Source of the DNA: a virus
DNA length: 38,064 bases
Virus record (IMG/VR): IMGVR_UViG_3300044624_001716
Coordinates: 1-38,064 of that record
Strand: one strand, 5' to 3'
Made by a program: the position numbers and the translations under genes. Positions within the stretch are counted from its first letter, which is position 1. The number at the start of each line of letters is the position of its first letter. Below the pieces are notes generated by a model. It had not been told where the DNA came from, did not search any database, and worked only from the letters and a program-made list of their open reading frames with translations. This document shows, one piece after another, positions 1-7,678 of the stretch.

Positions 1-746
1 TGGGGTCTACTTTAATATATAGCAGAGCATTAAGTGCAACAGAAATATCTCAAAATTACGAAGCTCAAAAGTCAAAATTTGCAAATACAATTGTACAACA
101 AGGATTAGTATTAAATCTTGATGCTGGTAATCCATATAGTTATGGCGGCGCTGGAACAACATTTTATGATGTAAGTCCAACCGCTTTATCTTGGACAATT
201 AATAATGCAACATATAATTCAAGTGATCCAAAATATTTTAGTTATAATGGTAGTAATAGTTGGTTAGAATCATCTACTTCCGCAGCTTATGATTCTCAAA
301 CAATAACAATGGAATGTTGGTTTTATCCTAGTCCTTTAAGTCAAGAAGGATTTCTTTTTGAAAAAGGAGCAGTAAATAGTCAATATAGCATGTTTCTTAG
401 TCTTACTGCATTTTATTTTAGAACATTTGGCGGAACAATAAATAATCAAGATTTGACTTTCGCTTCTTCTACTTATTTGACTGCGAATGTATGGAATCAT
501 GTTATTTGTACTTACAATGGAAGTATAAAAATTATATATGTTAATGGTGTTCAAGTTGCGAGTGTGAACGCTTCTGGAACATTAAATACAGGCCAAACAA
601 ATCAATATATTGGAAAATATGGCAATGCGGGAAATAATTATCCATTCAACGGAAGAATAGGAGAAACAAGAGTTTATAATATTGCATTATCTGCCGCTCA
701 AGTATTACAAAATTACAATGCTACAAAAGGAAGATTCGGATTATAA
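1..746 (+). CDS. LamG-like jellyroll repeat protein, 3' end (partial)
   Basis: The reading frame is open from base 3 to the TAA at 744-746 (247 residues seen), so the gene begins upstream of the window; the ATG at 309 is internal. The sequence holds the tail of one concanavalin A/LamG-like jellyroll and one complete copy. The family's C-terminal signature appears twice: YSRALSATEISQNYEAQKSK near residues 7-26 and YNIALSAAQVLQNYNATKGR near the end. The complete copy starts with a GLVLNLDAGNPYSY strand, has a central SWTINNATYNSSDP segment, and the MECWFYPS and WNHVICTYNGS strands typical of the Laminin_G_3 family. These folds usually bind carbohydrate or stabilise trimeric fibres, so a virion fibre or decoration protein is inferred. 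Its position before the connector genes is compatible with a head decoration protein as well as a tail fibre. Confidence 0.8.
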   Translation, partial: GSTLIYSRALSATEISQNYEAQKSKFANTIVQQGLVLNLDAGNPYSYGGAGTTFYDVSPTALSWTINNATYNSSDPKYFSYNGSNSWLESSTSAAYDSQTITMECWFYPSPLSQEGFLFEKGAVNSQYSMFLSLTAFYFRTFGGTINNQDLTFASSTYLTANVWNHVICTYNGSIKIIYVNGVQVASVNASGTLNTGQTNQYIGKYGNAGNNYPFNGRIGETRVYNIALSAAQVLQNYNATKGRFGL

Positions 747-747
747 A

Positions 748-763
748 GTGTAAAAAACATTAG
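748..763 (+). promoter_or_regulatory. Candidate phage promoter motif (GTGTAA box, site A)
   Basis: GTGTAAAAAACATTAG begins one base after the stop of the LamG gene and 46 bases before the Ig-domain gene start at 794. It shares GTGTAA plus TTAG twelve bases from the box start with sites at 7422 and 9488. The promoter role is inferred from recurrence in gaps between genes. Confidence 0.4.
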
Positions 764-793
764 AATAACTTAAATTTCAATTAAAATAAGAAA

Positions 794-1621
794 ATGAATA
801 CAATATTTATCCCCGTTTACCCAAAACCATCTGGCGCGAATGTCACCAGATTGGACGTAGACTTTAATGACTTTGATCCACATAATGGGATTAAATTTTC
901 AGTAGTCCTTAAAAACCCACAAGATTTAAGCCTAGATAGGACTTATACTTGCATGTACGGCGATGATTGGCAGGATTGGCCCTCTGAGCAAACTGCCGAA
1001 GCTGACTATAATTATGTAAAGAAAGTAGTGCTAGATAATTTAGGCTATACTGAAGCTATTGCTCCATTTATTACTACCCAACCAGTAGATCAAAAAGTTA
1101 TAGATGGGCAACCTGCTCAATTCTCCGTAGTCGCAAGTGGCGATTCTCCATTGAATTATCAATGGGGTAAAAATGGAACCGCTATCGAAGGAGCTACCTC
1201 TCCAGTTTATTCCATTAATTCAGCCGGGACTGGCGATCTAGGCTCTTACAATGTACAAATTAATAATCCAGTGAGTTCTATTATCAGTTCTTATGCATCA
1301 TTAAATTTCTTTCAAGCTCCAACCATTACATCTCAACCACAAAATCTTAATTTGACCGTTAGCGGATTTGGTGTTTTAAATGTAGGAGTTATGGGCGATC
1401 AGCCATTAACTCTCCAATGGAGTAAAGATAATGAGACTATTATTGGAGCAAGCGGAAGCTCTTTGATGATTGCGGATGTCAAGTTCTCTGATTCTGGAAG
1501 CTATTTCGTAGCTGCTAGCAATGCCGCTGGATCTGTTCAAAGTGATTTCGCCATTGTAACCGTTACTGAGCCTACTCCTCCACTTCCTCCTGAGCCAATG
1601 CCTACTGGAATTATGCCATAA
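794..1621 (+). CDS. Virion protein with two Ig-like domains
   Basis: This 275-residue protein has an N-terminal domain I do not recognise (residues 1-90) and two tandem I-set-like Ig domains. Ig1 spans about 91-173 (PFITTQPVDQKVIDG opening, YQW core Trp at 124, GDLGSYNV with Tyr152). Ig2 spans about 175-258 (TITSQPQN opening, LQW Trp at 209, SDSGSYFV with Tyr237). Both lack the disulfide cysteine pair, as is common for phage Ig domains. The C-terminus is proline-rich (TEPTPPLPPEPMPTGIMP). Ig-like domains on phage virions usually decorate capsids or tails and are thought to give weak attachment to cell surfaces or glycans. A stem-loop with a T-run follows the stop, so this is probably the end of a transcription unit with the LamG gene. 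The start is the first ATG in the frame after the upstream stop, with a weak AAGA-type SD. Head decoration is one plausible role. Confidence 0.78.
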   Translation: MNTIFIPVYPKPSGANVTRLDVDFNDFDPHNGIKFSVVLKNPQDLSLDRTYTCMYGDDWQDWPSEQTAEADYNYVKKVVLDNLGYTEAIAPFITTQPVDQKVIDGQPAQFSVVASGDSPLNYQWGKNGTAIEGATSPVYSINSAGTGDLGSYNVQINNPVSSIISSYASLNFFQAPTITSQPQNLNLTVSGFGVLNVGVMGDQPLTLQWSKDNETIIGASGSSLMIADVKFSDSGSYFVAASNAAGSVQSDFAIVTVTEPTPPLPPEPMPTGIMP

Positions 1622-1641
1622 TTTTTAAAATATCTCTTCTC

Positions 1642-1664
1642 AAGCCCCGAAAGGGGCTTTTTTT
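1642..1664 (+). terminator. Rho-independent terminator T1
   Basis: AAGCCCC-GAAA-GGGGCTT forms a 7-bp stem with a GNRA (GAAA) tetraloop, followed by a run of seven T. It lies 20 bases after the Ig-protein stop and only 8 bases before the next ATG. Confidence 0.9.
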
Positions 1665-1676
1665 GTGTAATAATGT
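1665..1676 (+). promoter_or_regulatory. Candidate phage promoter motif (GTGTAA box, site B)
   Basis: GTGTAATAATGT follows directly after the T-run of terminator T1. It matches the box at 30216 (minus) and 6145. It overlaps the start region of the next gene, so a transcript from it would be nearly leaderless or begin inside the gene; that makes this site less certain than the others. Confidence 0.3.
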
Positions 1677-2053
1677 GTATGAATTTAACAGGTACGCAAG
1701 GAAACTCTTTTTACAAGAGACTTGTAGCCCGTGATTCTGATAATAATATAATGAATTTATCAGGTTTCACGGCCTCTGGATATGTAAGAGCTAGTTATGG
1801 CGCGGGATATACAAATGATAACGTTTATGTGCCTAGCTCTGGTATCTTATTAAATTTAAATCCACAAATAATCTCAGGAACAAATGGTTCCTTATATAGT
1901 AGTGGATATGTAGACATCGATGTAGGCAGAACTGGAATGGCAGCTTTACCCTCTAGTTATCTATTGTTTGATGTCCAAGTATTTTCAGGAGCAGATTATG
2001 CTCGTACTATTGAAGGTGGATATTTCATCATTAACCCAGAAATAACATACTAA
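1673..2053 (+). CDS. BppU-like small virion structural protein
   Basis: This 126-residue protein has the layout of small siphophage structural proteins related to the BppU N-terminal domain: an LTGTQGNSFYKRLVARDSDN opening, an MNLSGFTASGYVRASYGAG segment, then LPSSYLLFDVQVFSG and a terminal RTIEGGYFIINPEIT strand. Members are usually coded near connector or baseplate genes and are predicted all-beta. Two starts are possible, ATG 1673 or ATG 1679; the second gives MNLTGTQG, which fits the family better, and neither has a Shine-Dalgarno sequence. It sits 8-14 bases after a terminator and 1 base before the next gene, so it leads the connector operon. Its exact place in the particle is not known. 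Confidence 0.6.
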   Translation: MCMNLTGTQGNSFYKRLVARDSDNNIMNLSGFTASGYVRASYGAGYTNDNVYVPSSGILLNLNPQIISGTNGSLYSSGYVDIDVGRTGMAALPSSYLLFDVQVFSGADYARTIEGGYFIINPEITY

Positions 2054-2054
2054 T

Positions 2055-2549
2055 ATGAAAATCGTAGACATGGCTCAAGAACTTTATTTCGAATTAGGTC
2101 AGCCAACTGACCTTTCAGTACCAGCTATTAGCTACTGGCTTCGAAACAATATTGGTATCCTTAATAATAAATTAAATAAAGATATCGTTATTAATGACGC
2201 CACTTTAGAGCTTGACCCAAACCTTGGCGAAGCAGAGAAGTCTGTTTATAAGAAAATTTATGAATGCTACTTCTATGATTTAAAAGTCAAACAAACTCTA
2301 AATTCAATAAATAACGATTCTGTCCTAGAAGTAACAGATGGCGGCGGGACTGTCCGCAGAATCAACCGAAACGAAACAAGTAAAATATACTTAGATGCAA
2401 AGAAGACTGCCTTGACTGAATTGACTATGATGGTTAGTGATTATAACATTAATGATGTTGGCCCTCTTCAAATTGCTGGCGACGATACTGTCGTTGGTTC
2501 CTTTATCACTGATAAATATTATACACCTCGTCCATTCAATAGAGTTTAA
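2055..2549 (+). CDS. Putative head-tail adaptor (connector) protein
   Basis: This is a mostly helical 164-residue protein. The N-terminal segment MKIVDMAQELYFELGQP and the following SYWLRNNIGILNNKL helix resemble small adaptor proteins (HK97 gp6/SPP1 gp15 type) that add a ring below the portal. A long helix (KSVYKKIYECYFYDLKVKQT) and an RINRNETSKIYLDAKKTA segment follow. Position supports the call: it is first in the run adaptor, head closure, completion, terminator, tube that precedes tail genes in siphophages. It follows the previous stop by one base and precedes the next start by two, so it is translationally coupled. Sequence similarity is too weak to fix the family by eye. Confidence 0.55.
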   Translation: MKIVDMAQELYFELGQPTDLSVPAISYWLRNNIGILNNKLNKDIVINDATLELDPNLGEAEKSVYKKIYECYFYDLKVKQTLNSINNDSVLEVTDGGGTVRRINRNETSKIYLDAKKTALTELTMMVSDYNINDVGPLQIAGDDTVVGSFITDKYYTPRPFNRV

Positions 2550-2551
2550 TT

Positions 2552-2992
2552 ATGGCATCTTTATTAACAAACGAACAAAGAGCTAGCTTTGGATCAAATT
2601 TTAATGATCTTTTTGATACATTCTCTGAAGATATTGTAATTTATAAAGAGCCCATTAAAAACATTACTTCCATAAATGAAACCCCAGCTTTTGGATACCC
2701 CGGCGACGAATTGGCAGAAAGCGTAACTTATACTCCTGTATATGGTACTTACAAAGCAAGAATCTTCTATGGCAATCCAGAAGAAGATCTTATTGGTTTA
2801 GGTTCAGAGATTAAAAACCCAAAAGCAATTGCAAGAATCCGAGTGAAGACAGAGACTAAAGATTACATTGAAAATGGAAGCACTGAAAAGATAACTTTTG
2901 ATGGCAAATCTTGGAATGTCCAATATGGTTTTGTTGTTAAAAGATTTATTGATGAACCTTATTATGAATACATGGTGAAAGAGTCTACATAA
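2552..2992 (+). CDS. Putative head closure (stopper) protein
   Basis: This 146-residue protein has the pattern of head-closure proteins (SPP1 gp16/HK97 gp7 type): an early IVIYKEP strand, a central TPVYGTYKARIFYG, a basic IARIRVKTET strand, then EKITFDGKSWNVQYG and a final strand pair. In this family a beta-barrel protein closes the connector channel beneath the adaptor after DNA packaging. Its stop overlaps the next start (TAATG at 2990-2994), and it starts two bases after the adaptor gene, consistent with coupled translation and roughly equal dosage. The call rests on size, strand pattern and gene order. Confidence 0.55.
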   Translation: MASLLTNEQRASFGSNFNDLFDTFSEDIVIYKEPIKNITSINETPAFGYPGDELAESVTYTPVYGTYKARIFYGNPEEDLIGLGSEIKNPKAIARIRVKTETKDYIENGSTEKITFDGKSWNVQYGFVVKRFIDEPYYEYMVKEST

Positions 2993-3603
2993 TGGCAACC
3001 ATAAATAAGACAATCTTAAATAGGGAAGTCAAAAAACTTCTCTTTAATAAAGACATTCAAAATCTAGCTTATCAAAGAGCCTTTAAGGAATTTGAAAGGA
3101 TTAAAAAACAAGCTCTTAGAGAGTTTAATCAACACCCTGTTACTAAAGAGTTAGAAGAGGGGGTTGGTGCTTCAAATATTTCAAAGACTTTGCCCGGAAC
3201 GAAAAGTGATGCAAATTTGTTTTCATTTATTGGGTTTGCAGAAGGCGCTAACCCAACTCAAGAAGTAAGGCAAATTTTAGAACAAGAAATCGATCTAAAT
3301 CAAAAACCTACAGTAAGAAACATAGAAACAGGAATACAATTCAATTTCAAAGTCTTAGCTCCAACTCTTAAAGCAATAGAAGCGGAGACTCCATTGCCTT
3401 GGGAAAATGGTAGAAGCTGGGTTAAGGGTATTGAGAGAGGAATTTCTGGCCTTGGTTACTACTTGTCTGGCCGATTCAAAAGTCCAGAGCCTAGTCGATC
3501 TGGCGGAGGTATTCAATCAAGTTATAAAGTCAGAAAAGGTTCTTTCGTTACTGTAGACTACTTAAGCGAGATATTAAGAAACCTAAAGGAAAAACTTAAA
3601 TAA
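2992..3603 (+). CDS. Putative tail completion / neck protein
   Basis: This 203-residue protein is basic and helical at the N-terminus (LNREVKKLLFNKDIQNLAYQ followed by KKQALREFNQHPVTKEL). It then has an SFIGFAEGANPTQEVRQIL stretch, a beta segment (GIQFNFKVLAPTLKAI), a Trp-containing LPWENGRSWVKGIERG motif and a helical Lys-rich C-terminus. It occupies the slot between head closure and tail terminator where HK97 gp10-like neck or tail completion proteins are coded. It overlaps both neighbours by TAATG stop/start junctions (2992 and 3603). I recognise no catalytic motif. The role is inferred from order and size. Confidence 0.45.
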   Translation: MATINKTILNREVKKLLFNKDIQNLAYQRAFKEFERIKKQALREFNQHPVTKELEEGVGASNISKTLPGTKSDANLFSFIGFAEGANPTQEVRQILEQEIDLNQKPTVRNIETGIQFNFKVLAPTLKAIEAETPLPWENGRSWVKGIERGISGLGYYLSGRFKSPEPSRSGGGIQSSYKVRKGSFVTVDYLSEILRNLKEKLK

Positions 3604-4451
3604 TGAAACCCCAATTTGATAACCAAATATCTTCTTCGTTCCTAATGTGGTTTGACCATACTCTATTATCTAAAGGCGAGGCTTATTATAATGTCACAAG
3701 TGCTTTTCCTGCCAACTCATCTTACGTCAATGGGTTCTATGCATACAATGGACCTTATAAAGGATTAGTTTATGATACTTCTATATCTGGCGCTACAGTA
3801 ATGACTGGGGTTAGTATCGGTGGAGCAAATTATAATTTAGGTCAAAACCCAGTTAGCGGCATTAATTATTCAGAAGGGCAAATCTATTTAGCTTCTGGGT
3901 CTCTTACTGTTTCAGGAACTTACTCAGTTAAAGAATTTAATGTATTATTAACCTCTCAGCCAGAAGAGGTTTTGCTTTTTGAGACTCAATACGTCAGAAG
4001 AAATAAGACCTCAACAGAGTCTTTAAAGTCAAGCCTTAAAGAAAATACTATAACTTATCCTGTAGTTTTTATTAAAAATAATAGTAGCACAAATGACCCT
4101 TGGGCTTTTGGCGGTACTGACAAAACGAAAATGGATTTCCGAGCAATCGTGATCGCCGATTCTCAATATACCTTAGATGCAGTTTGTTCTTTATTCAGAG
4201 ATAGAAATTATGATAATGTTCCTTTAATTGACGCAACTTATAATCCTTTTAATGTATTAGGAAGTTTTAAAAGTGGAATAGTCTTTAATTACGATTCTTT
4301 AACATCAGGAAAAGACTACTGTATGATAGATAGTGTTTCTGTCTCTAAAGTCGCGAGTGTAAGAGATATAGAGAGCAATCTAAATCCTAGCTCATATTAT
4401 GGGCTGATTGATTTTGAACTGATCAAGTTTAGACAACCAAGACAAACATAA
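3603..4451 (+). CDS. Putative tail terminator protein
   Basis: This 282-residue protein lies between the completion gene and the tail tube genes, the usual place for the tail terminator, which caps the growing tube and joins it to the head. The first 120 residues are Ser/Gly/Tyr-rich beta sequence (GVSIGGANYNLGQNPVSG and following) and look like an added domain. The C-terminal half has the mixed alpha/beta pattern MDFRAIVIADSQYTLDAVCS, then LFRDRNYDNVPLID and a final strand LIDFELIKFRQP, compatible with the compact terminator fold. It is longer than typical terminators (130-180 residues) because of the N-terminal part. It starts inside the upstream stop codon (TAATG). The alternative is a general virion structural protein. 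Confidence 0.45.
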   Translation: MKPQFDNQISSSFLMWFDHTLLSKGEAYYNVTSAFPANSSYVNGFYAYNGPYKGLVYDTSISGATVMTGVSIGGANYNLGQNPVSGINYSEGQIYLASGSLTVSGTYSVKEFNVLLTSQPEEVLLFETQYVRRNKTSTESLKSSLKENTITYPVVFIKNNSSTNDPWAFGGTDKTKMDFRAIVIADSQYTLDAVCSLFRDRNYDNVPLIDATYNPFNVLGSFKSGIVFNYDSLTSGKDYCMIDSVSVSKVASVRDIESNLNPSSYYGLIDFELIKFRQPRQT

Positions 4452-4457
4452 TATTTT

Positions 4458-6119
4458 ATGCCAAGAACAAGAGTAATTTACCAAAATGAAGCTTTATATG
4501 TTGGCCCTAGCCCAGCTACAAGTGGACACTATAAATTCGTTACGGGCGATAATGCTCCAAATGTCCCAACTCAAAAATTGAGTCAATTAGACCCTCTTTC
4601 TGTGCGAACAGTAAATTCAGGCAACACTACGGCAAGTGCTTCTTTGGCACAAATGACTGGCGGCTTGGCCGCAAATATTACTAATTTAGATCGTATTCAA
4701 AGTATTAATTATAATTTTAATATTACAAGGAAAGACGTAAATCAGTTTGGCGCTTTGGCCGCAATTGATAGAGTTATAATTGATCAGCCTACTGTTTCGT
4801 TGGATTTTTCTTACTTTCAAAATAGCTTCGCTAATGAAAAGGAATTGGGATTTAATGTTCAGGCGCTCAAGAGAAGCGCTACTGTGAATTTAACTATCGT
4901 TGCTTCTGGAGATAATGAATTTGGAATAACTGCGGCTTCTATTGTCGATGGCGGTCAAGGATATTTAAATCCATTTATATTAACTTTACCTCAATCAGCG
5001 CCCAATGTAGCTCCAGTGCTTTCTTTTGGTGTCGCAACGGGAGGCCTATTTGCTGGTCAAGCGACAGGGGTCTCAATAACTAACCGAGGATCAGGAGAGA
5101 TTTGGATAAATAATAGTCAAATCGCGAGTACAATTTCTATTGCTAATGTTCCAGTTAACGTTGGAATTGGCGGCACGAGTAATGGCAACGCTTTCTCTCC
5201 AACTTTAGTAAATAACTATCCAGAAGGAACGACTAGCGTTATCAACGTTACTTGCCTATCTGGGATCTTAACGAAAGTTACTGACGATAAAAACATGTTC
5301 GTTAGGACAGTCGCTCAAGGAAACGACGTAACAGTAGCTACGACTGGCACATTAGATCAAGCGATTATTGCATTTGGAAATGTTGTAATGAATAATTACG
5401 CTACAAATGGCGCTGTCGGAGACTTCCCTACTGTTACTGTTGGCAATGAAGCTAGGAATATTTCTTTTCACACAGGAGCTAATAATTTTAAATCTTCTGC
5501 GGCTGGGCAACGTTATCAATTGCCTTCATTAGATTCTAATGGATCTAGAGTAAATGGAACATTCTCTTTACCCGATTTTAATGATACGAGTGATTTGACT
5601 AACAATGTTTCAGTATTTAAACCCGGAAGCATTGTTCTTGATTTAAGTCAATATGCTCTTTCTGGTTTTGGTATCGATACGTCTTCAGCTTCTTTAAATG
5701 CTCAAAGCTACAGCTTATCAATTGCCATGCAAAGAGATTCGCTAAAGAAATTAGGAAATACTTTTGAATTTTCCAAAGAAATAACTTTCCCAATTAATTA
5801 TTCTCTTTCTGTAGATGTTTTGGTTTCTGATCTTGTTGTTGGAAATCTACTAACTATGGTTACTGGTAAAGATGTTTCTTTCGATGTGTCAATTTCTCAC
5901 ATTAAGCCCGGAACAGAAAATTCTTCATTAGGAAGAATCACAGGAGCTAGATACACGGCCAAATCTACACTATTAGAATCTATGAGTTTTAGCTCGTCAA
6001 TCGGAGCGAATAAAACAGCAACTTTAACTTTTGGAGGGCAAATGAGTTCTCCTCAAGACACAACTAAGGGTATTTTAATGCATGGAGATTATTGGATGCA
6101 GATACCTGATGTAATTTAA
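4458..6119 (+). CDS. Major tail tube protein paralog 1 (with inserted domain)
   Basis: This 553-residue protein is clearly homologous to the next gene. Both open MPR.RVIYQ.EAL and share SxNYNFNI.RKDVNQFG.LA followed by AIDR, a CLSGIL block, AVGDFPTV, and a C-terminal strand set (KLG..FEFSKEITFPINYSL, SSIGANK.ATL.F). Tail tube proteins form stacked hexameric rings around the tape measure; the beta-rich makeup and the position just before the chaperones and tape measure fit. Copy 1 has extra sequence at residues 15-75 and about 130 inserted residues near 136-262. The insert holds a GGxGY-type repeat (ASIVDGGQGYLNPFILTL, then TGVSITNRGSGEIW), probably displayed on the tail surface. It starts 6 bases after the previous stop. 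Which copy builds the bulk of the tube is not decidable here. Confidence 0.75.
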   Translation: MPRTRVIYQNEALYVGPSPATSGHYKFVTGDNAPNVPTQKLSQLDPLSVRTVNSGNTTASASLAQMTGGLAANITNLDRIQSINYNFNITRKDVNQFGALAAIDRVIIDQPTVSLDFSYFQNSFANEKELGFNVQALKRSATVNLTIVASGDNEFGITAASIVDGGQGYLNPFILTLPQSAPNVAPVLSFGVATGGLFAGQATGVSITNRGSGEIWINNSQIASTISIANVPVNVGIGGTSNGNAFSPTLVNNYPEGTTSVINVTCLSGILTKVTDDKNMFVRTVAQGNDVTVATTGTLDQAIIAFGNVVMNNYATNGAVGDFPTVTVGNEARNISFHTGANNFKSSAAGQRYQLPSLDSNGSRVNGTFSLPDFNDTSDLTNNVSVFKPGSIVLDLSQYALSGFGIDTSSASLNAQSYSLSIAMQRDSLKKLGNTFEFSKEITFPINYSLSVDVLVSDLVVGNLLTMVTGKDVSFDVSISHIKPGTENSSLGRITGARYTAKSTLLESMSFSSSIGANKTATLTFGGQMSSPQDTTKGILMHGDYWMQIPDVI

Positions 6120-6144
6120 TTATTTCTCAAAACTGAATAAAAAA

Positions 6145-6154
6145 TGTAATAATA
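6145..6154 (+). promoter_or_regulatory. Candidate phage promoter motif (TGTAATAATA, site C)
   Basis: TGTAATAATA lies in the 60-base gap between the two tube genes, 35 bases before the start at 6180. It matches the 30216 (minus) and 1665 boxes except that the first G is A. An independent promoter for the second tube gene would allow high expression. Confidence 0.35.
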
Positions 6155-6179
6155 AACAGAATTTTAAAGGATTAAAAAT

Positions 6180-7361
6180 ATGCCAAGAAATCGTGTAATT
6201 TACCAATCAGAAGCGTTATTCAATACAAATGATCTTATTGATGTATCAGCTTCTACACCATCACAAACTGGAGCTTTATATATAAACCAGTTTTCTCGCG
6301 TTCAATCTTGTAATTATAATTTTAATATTGCGAGAAAAGATGTTAATCAATTCGGCAATCTTGCTGCTATTGATCGTATTATCGTAGAGCAACCAGTTGT
6401 TGGTCTAGATTTTTCATATCTACTTTCAGATATGGCTAATGAAAAGAATTTAGGCTTTTCTATTATAACAGATCAAACTACTACCGCTGGCATTACTTCT
6501 GCCAATGCTGTTCAGTCTTGCTTATCTGGAATCTTAACTAGTGGAACTGTAAACACTAAAAATTACTATGTTAGAACTGTTACTGAAGGCAATGACGCTT
6601 CTACATTTGCACCCGACGCTACTGAAAATATCACTAAAGGAAATACAATTGGTTTAGGAAATGGTTTCTTGACTAATTATAGCATAAATGCTGCTGTAGG
6701 AGATTTCCCAACTGTTTCTTCTACCGTTGAATGCTTGAATATGAACTTTACTGCTGGAAATTCAGGAAACGCTCCCGGTGTAACTAGTGCTGGAGCAGTC
6801 GCTGGTGGAGTCTTTTGTCTGCCACAGGCTGCTACAAATCCTAATGGTGAAAATACATTAGGTAAAATTTCAGCATTGAGACATGGAGATATTACTCTTA
6901 CGCTAACAAAGACAGCCGGACAAGCTTATGGTGGTACAGATGTCACTACTGCTGCTGCTATCCAAAATTTCTCTATCTCAATGGGTTTAAATAGAACTCC
7001 ATTACAAAAACTCGGTAGTAAATACGCTTTCTCTAGAGAAATTGATTTCCCAGTTACTATTTCTTTCAGCGTGAATGCTCTAGTTCAAGATCTTACCACT
7101 GGAAATCTTGTTGATGTAATAAATAATGATGCTACTTATGACGCTGTCGTCATCTTGGGCGCTCCCGCTAATGCTAACAATAATTTGGCTACTAATGAAG
7201 GCGTTGGATATGTCCTCAAGAGATTGAGCCTAGATTCTCAAGAGATATCTTCTTCAATTGGCGCTAATAAATCAGTAACACTAAACTTCACTACTCAAGT
7301 TGGTTCTCCTCAACAAACCGATAGAGGAATGTTCATGTTTGAAACATTGCCTCTTGTATAA
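6180..7361 (+). CDS. Major tail tube protein paralog 2
   Basis: This 393-residue protein is the compact version of the tube-type family. The shared core runs from VQSCNYNFNIARKDVNQFG (about 41-59) through IIVEQPVVGLDFSYL, the CLSGIL block near 114, AAVGDFPTV, and NFSISMGLNRTPLQKLG, to the C-terminal SSIGANKSVTLNFTTQ. It lacks the GGxGY insertion of copy 1. It has its own AAAGG Shine-Dalgarno (spacer about 11 bases), its own promoter-like box upstream and a strong terminator downstream, which suggests a highly expressed monocistronic unit. For this reason it is my preferred candidate for the main tube subunit, with paralog 1 as decorated or minor subunit; that assignment is inference. Confidence 0.78.
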   Translation: MPRNRVIYQSEALFNTNDLIDVSASTPSQTGALYINQFSRVQSCNYNFNIARKDVNQFGNLAAIDRIIVEQPVVGLDFSYLLSDMANEKNLGFSIITDQTTTAGITSANAVQSCLSGILTSGTVNTKNYYVRTVTEGNDASTFAPDATENITKGNTIGLGNGFLTNYSINAAVGDFPTVSSTVECLNMNFTAGNSGNAPGVTSAGAVAGGVFCLPQAATNPNGENTLGKISALRHGDITLTLTKTAGQAYGGTDVTTAAAIQNFSISMGLNRTPLQKLGSKYAFSREIDFPVTISFSVNALVQDLTTGNLVDVINNDATYDAVVILGAPANANNNLATNEGVGYVLKRLSLDSQEISSSIGANKSVTLNFTTQVGSPQQTDRGMFMFETLPLV

Positions 7362-7380
7362 TATTTAAAATAATCGCACT

Positions 7381-7410
7381 AAGCCCCAGCCTAAAAACTG
7401 GGGCTTTTTT
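7381..7410 (+). terminator. Rho-independent terminator T2
   Basis: AAGCCCCAG (7381-7389) pairs with CTGGGGCTT (7398-7406) around an 8-base loop, followed by a T-run (T6, A, T5). It ends the second tube gene's transcript. Confidence 0.92.
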
Positions 7411-7421
7411 ATTTTTACAGA

Positions 7422-7437
7422 GTGTAAATACCATTAG
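7422..7437 (+). promoter_or_regulatory. Candidate phage promoter motif (GTGTAA box, site D)
   Basis: GTGTAAATACCATTAG lies after terminator T2 and 38 bases before the start at 7460. It matches the A and E sites, including the downstream TTAG at the same spacing. An AAAGG SD follows closer to the gene. Confidence 0.45.
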
Positions 7438-7459
7438 GTAAAGGTTTTTCAAAGGTTAT

Positions 7460-7678
7460 ATGGCAATAGATATTAAGCTAAAAGAATATGTCCTATTTAA
7501 GAATAGGCGACAAGTCGTAAATTTATATAAAAACTTCTTAATCTTACTTGAAGATTTAAAGGAAGATGGTTATAATATTAATGATGAAAAGTACCAACGT
7601 CTAAGAAAGAAAATACTAGACAGCGGCAACGATAGCATCAGAAATTTTGAAGAAGATCTAAATAATATAAATTTATAA
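7460..7678 (+). CDS. Small helical hypothetical protein upstream of chaperones
   Basis: This 72-residue charged protein is predicted mainly helical (KLKEYVLFKNRRQVVNLYKN, then DEKYQRLRKKILDSGNDSI). I do not recognise a family. It is likely real: it has an AAAGG SD, a promoter-like box 38 bases upstream, and its stop overlaps the next start (TAATG at 7676-7680). Its place in front of two putative tail assembly chaperones and the tape measure suggests a small tail assembly factor. Confidence 0.6.
   Translation: MAIDIKLKEYVLFKNRRQVVNLYKNFLILLEDLKEDGYNINDEKYQRLRKKILDSGNDSIRNFEEDLNNINL

Noticed and set aside
309-746. Separate 145-residue gene starting at ATG 309
   Set aside because: The frame is open back to base 3 and the upstream residues complete the jellyroll domain, so 309 is an internal Met of a longer gene.
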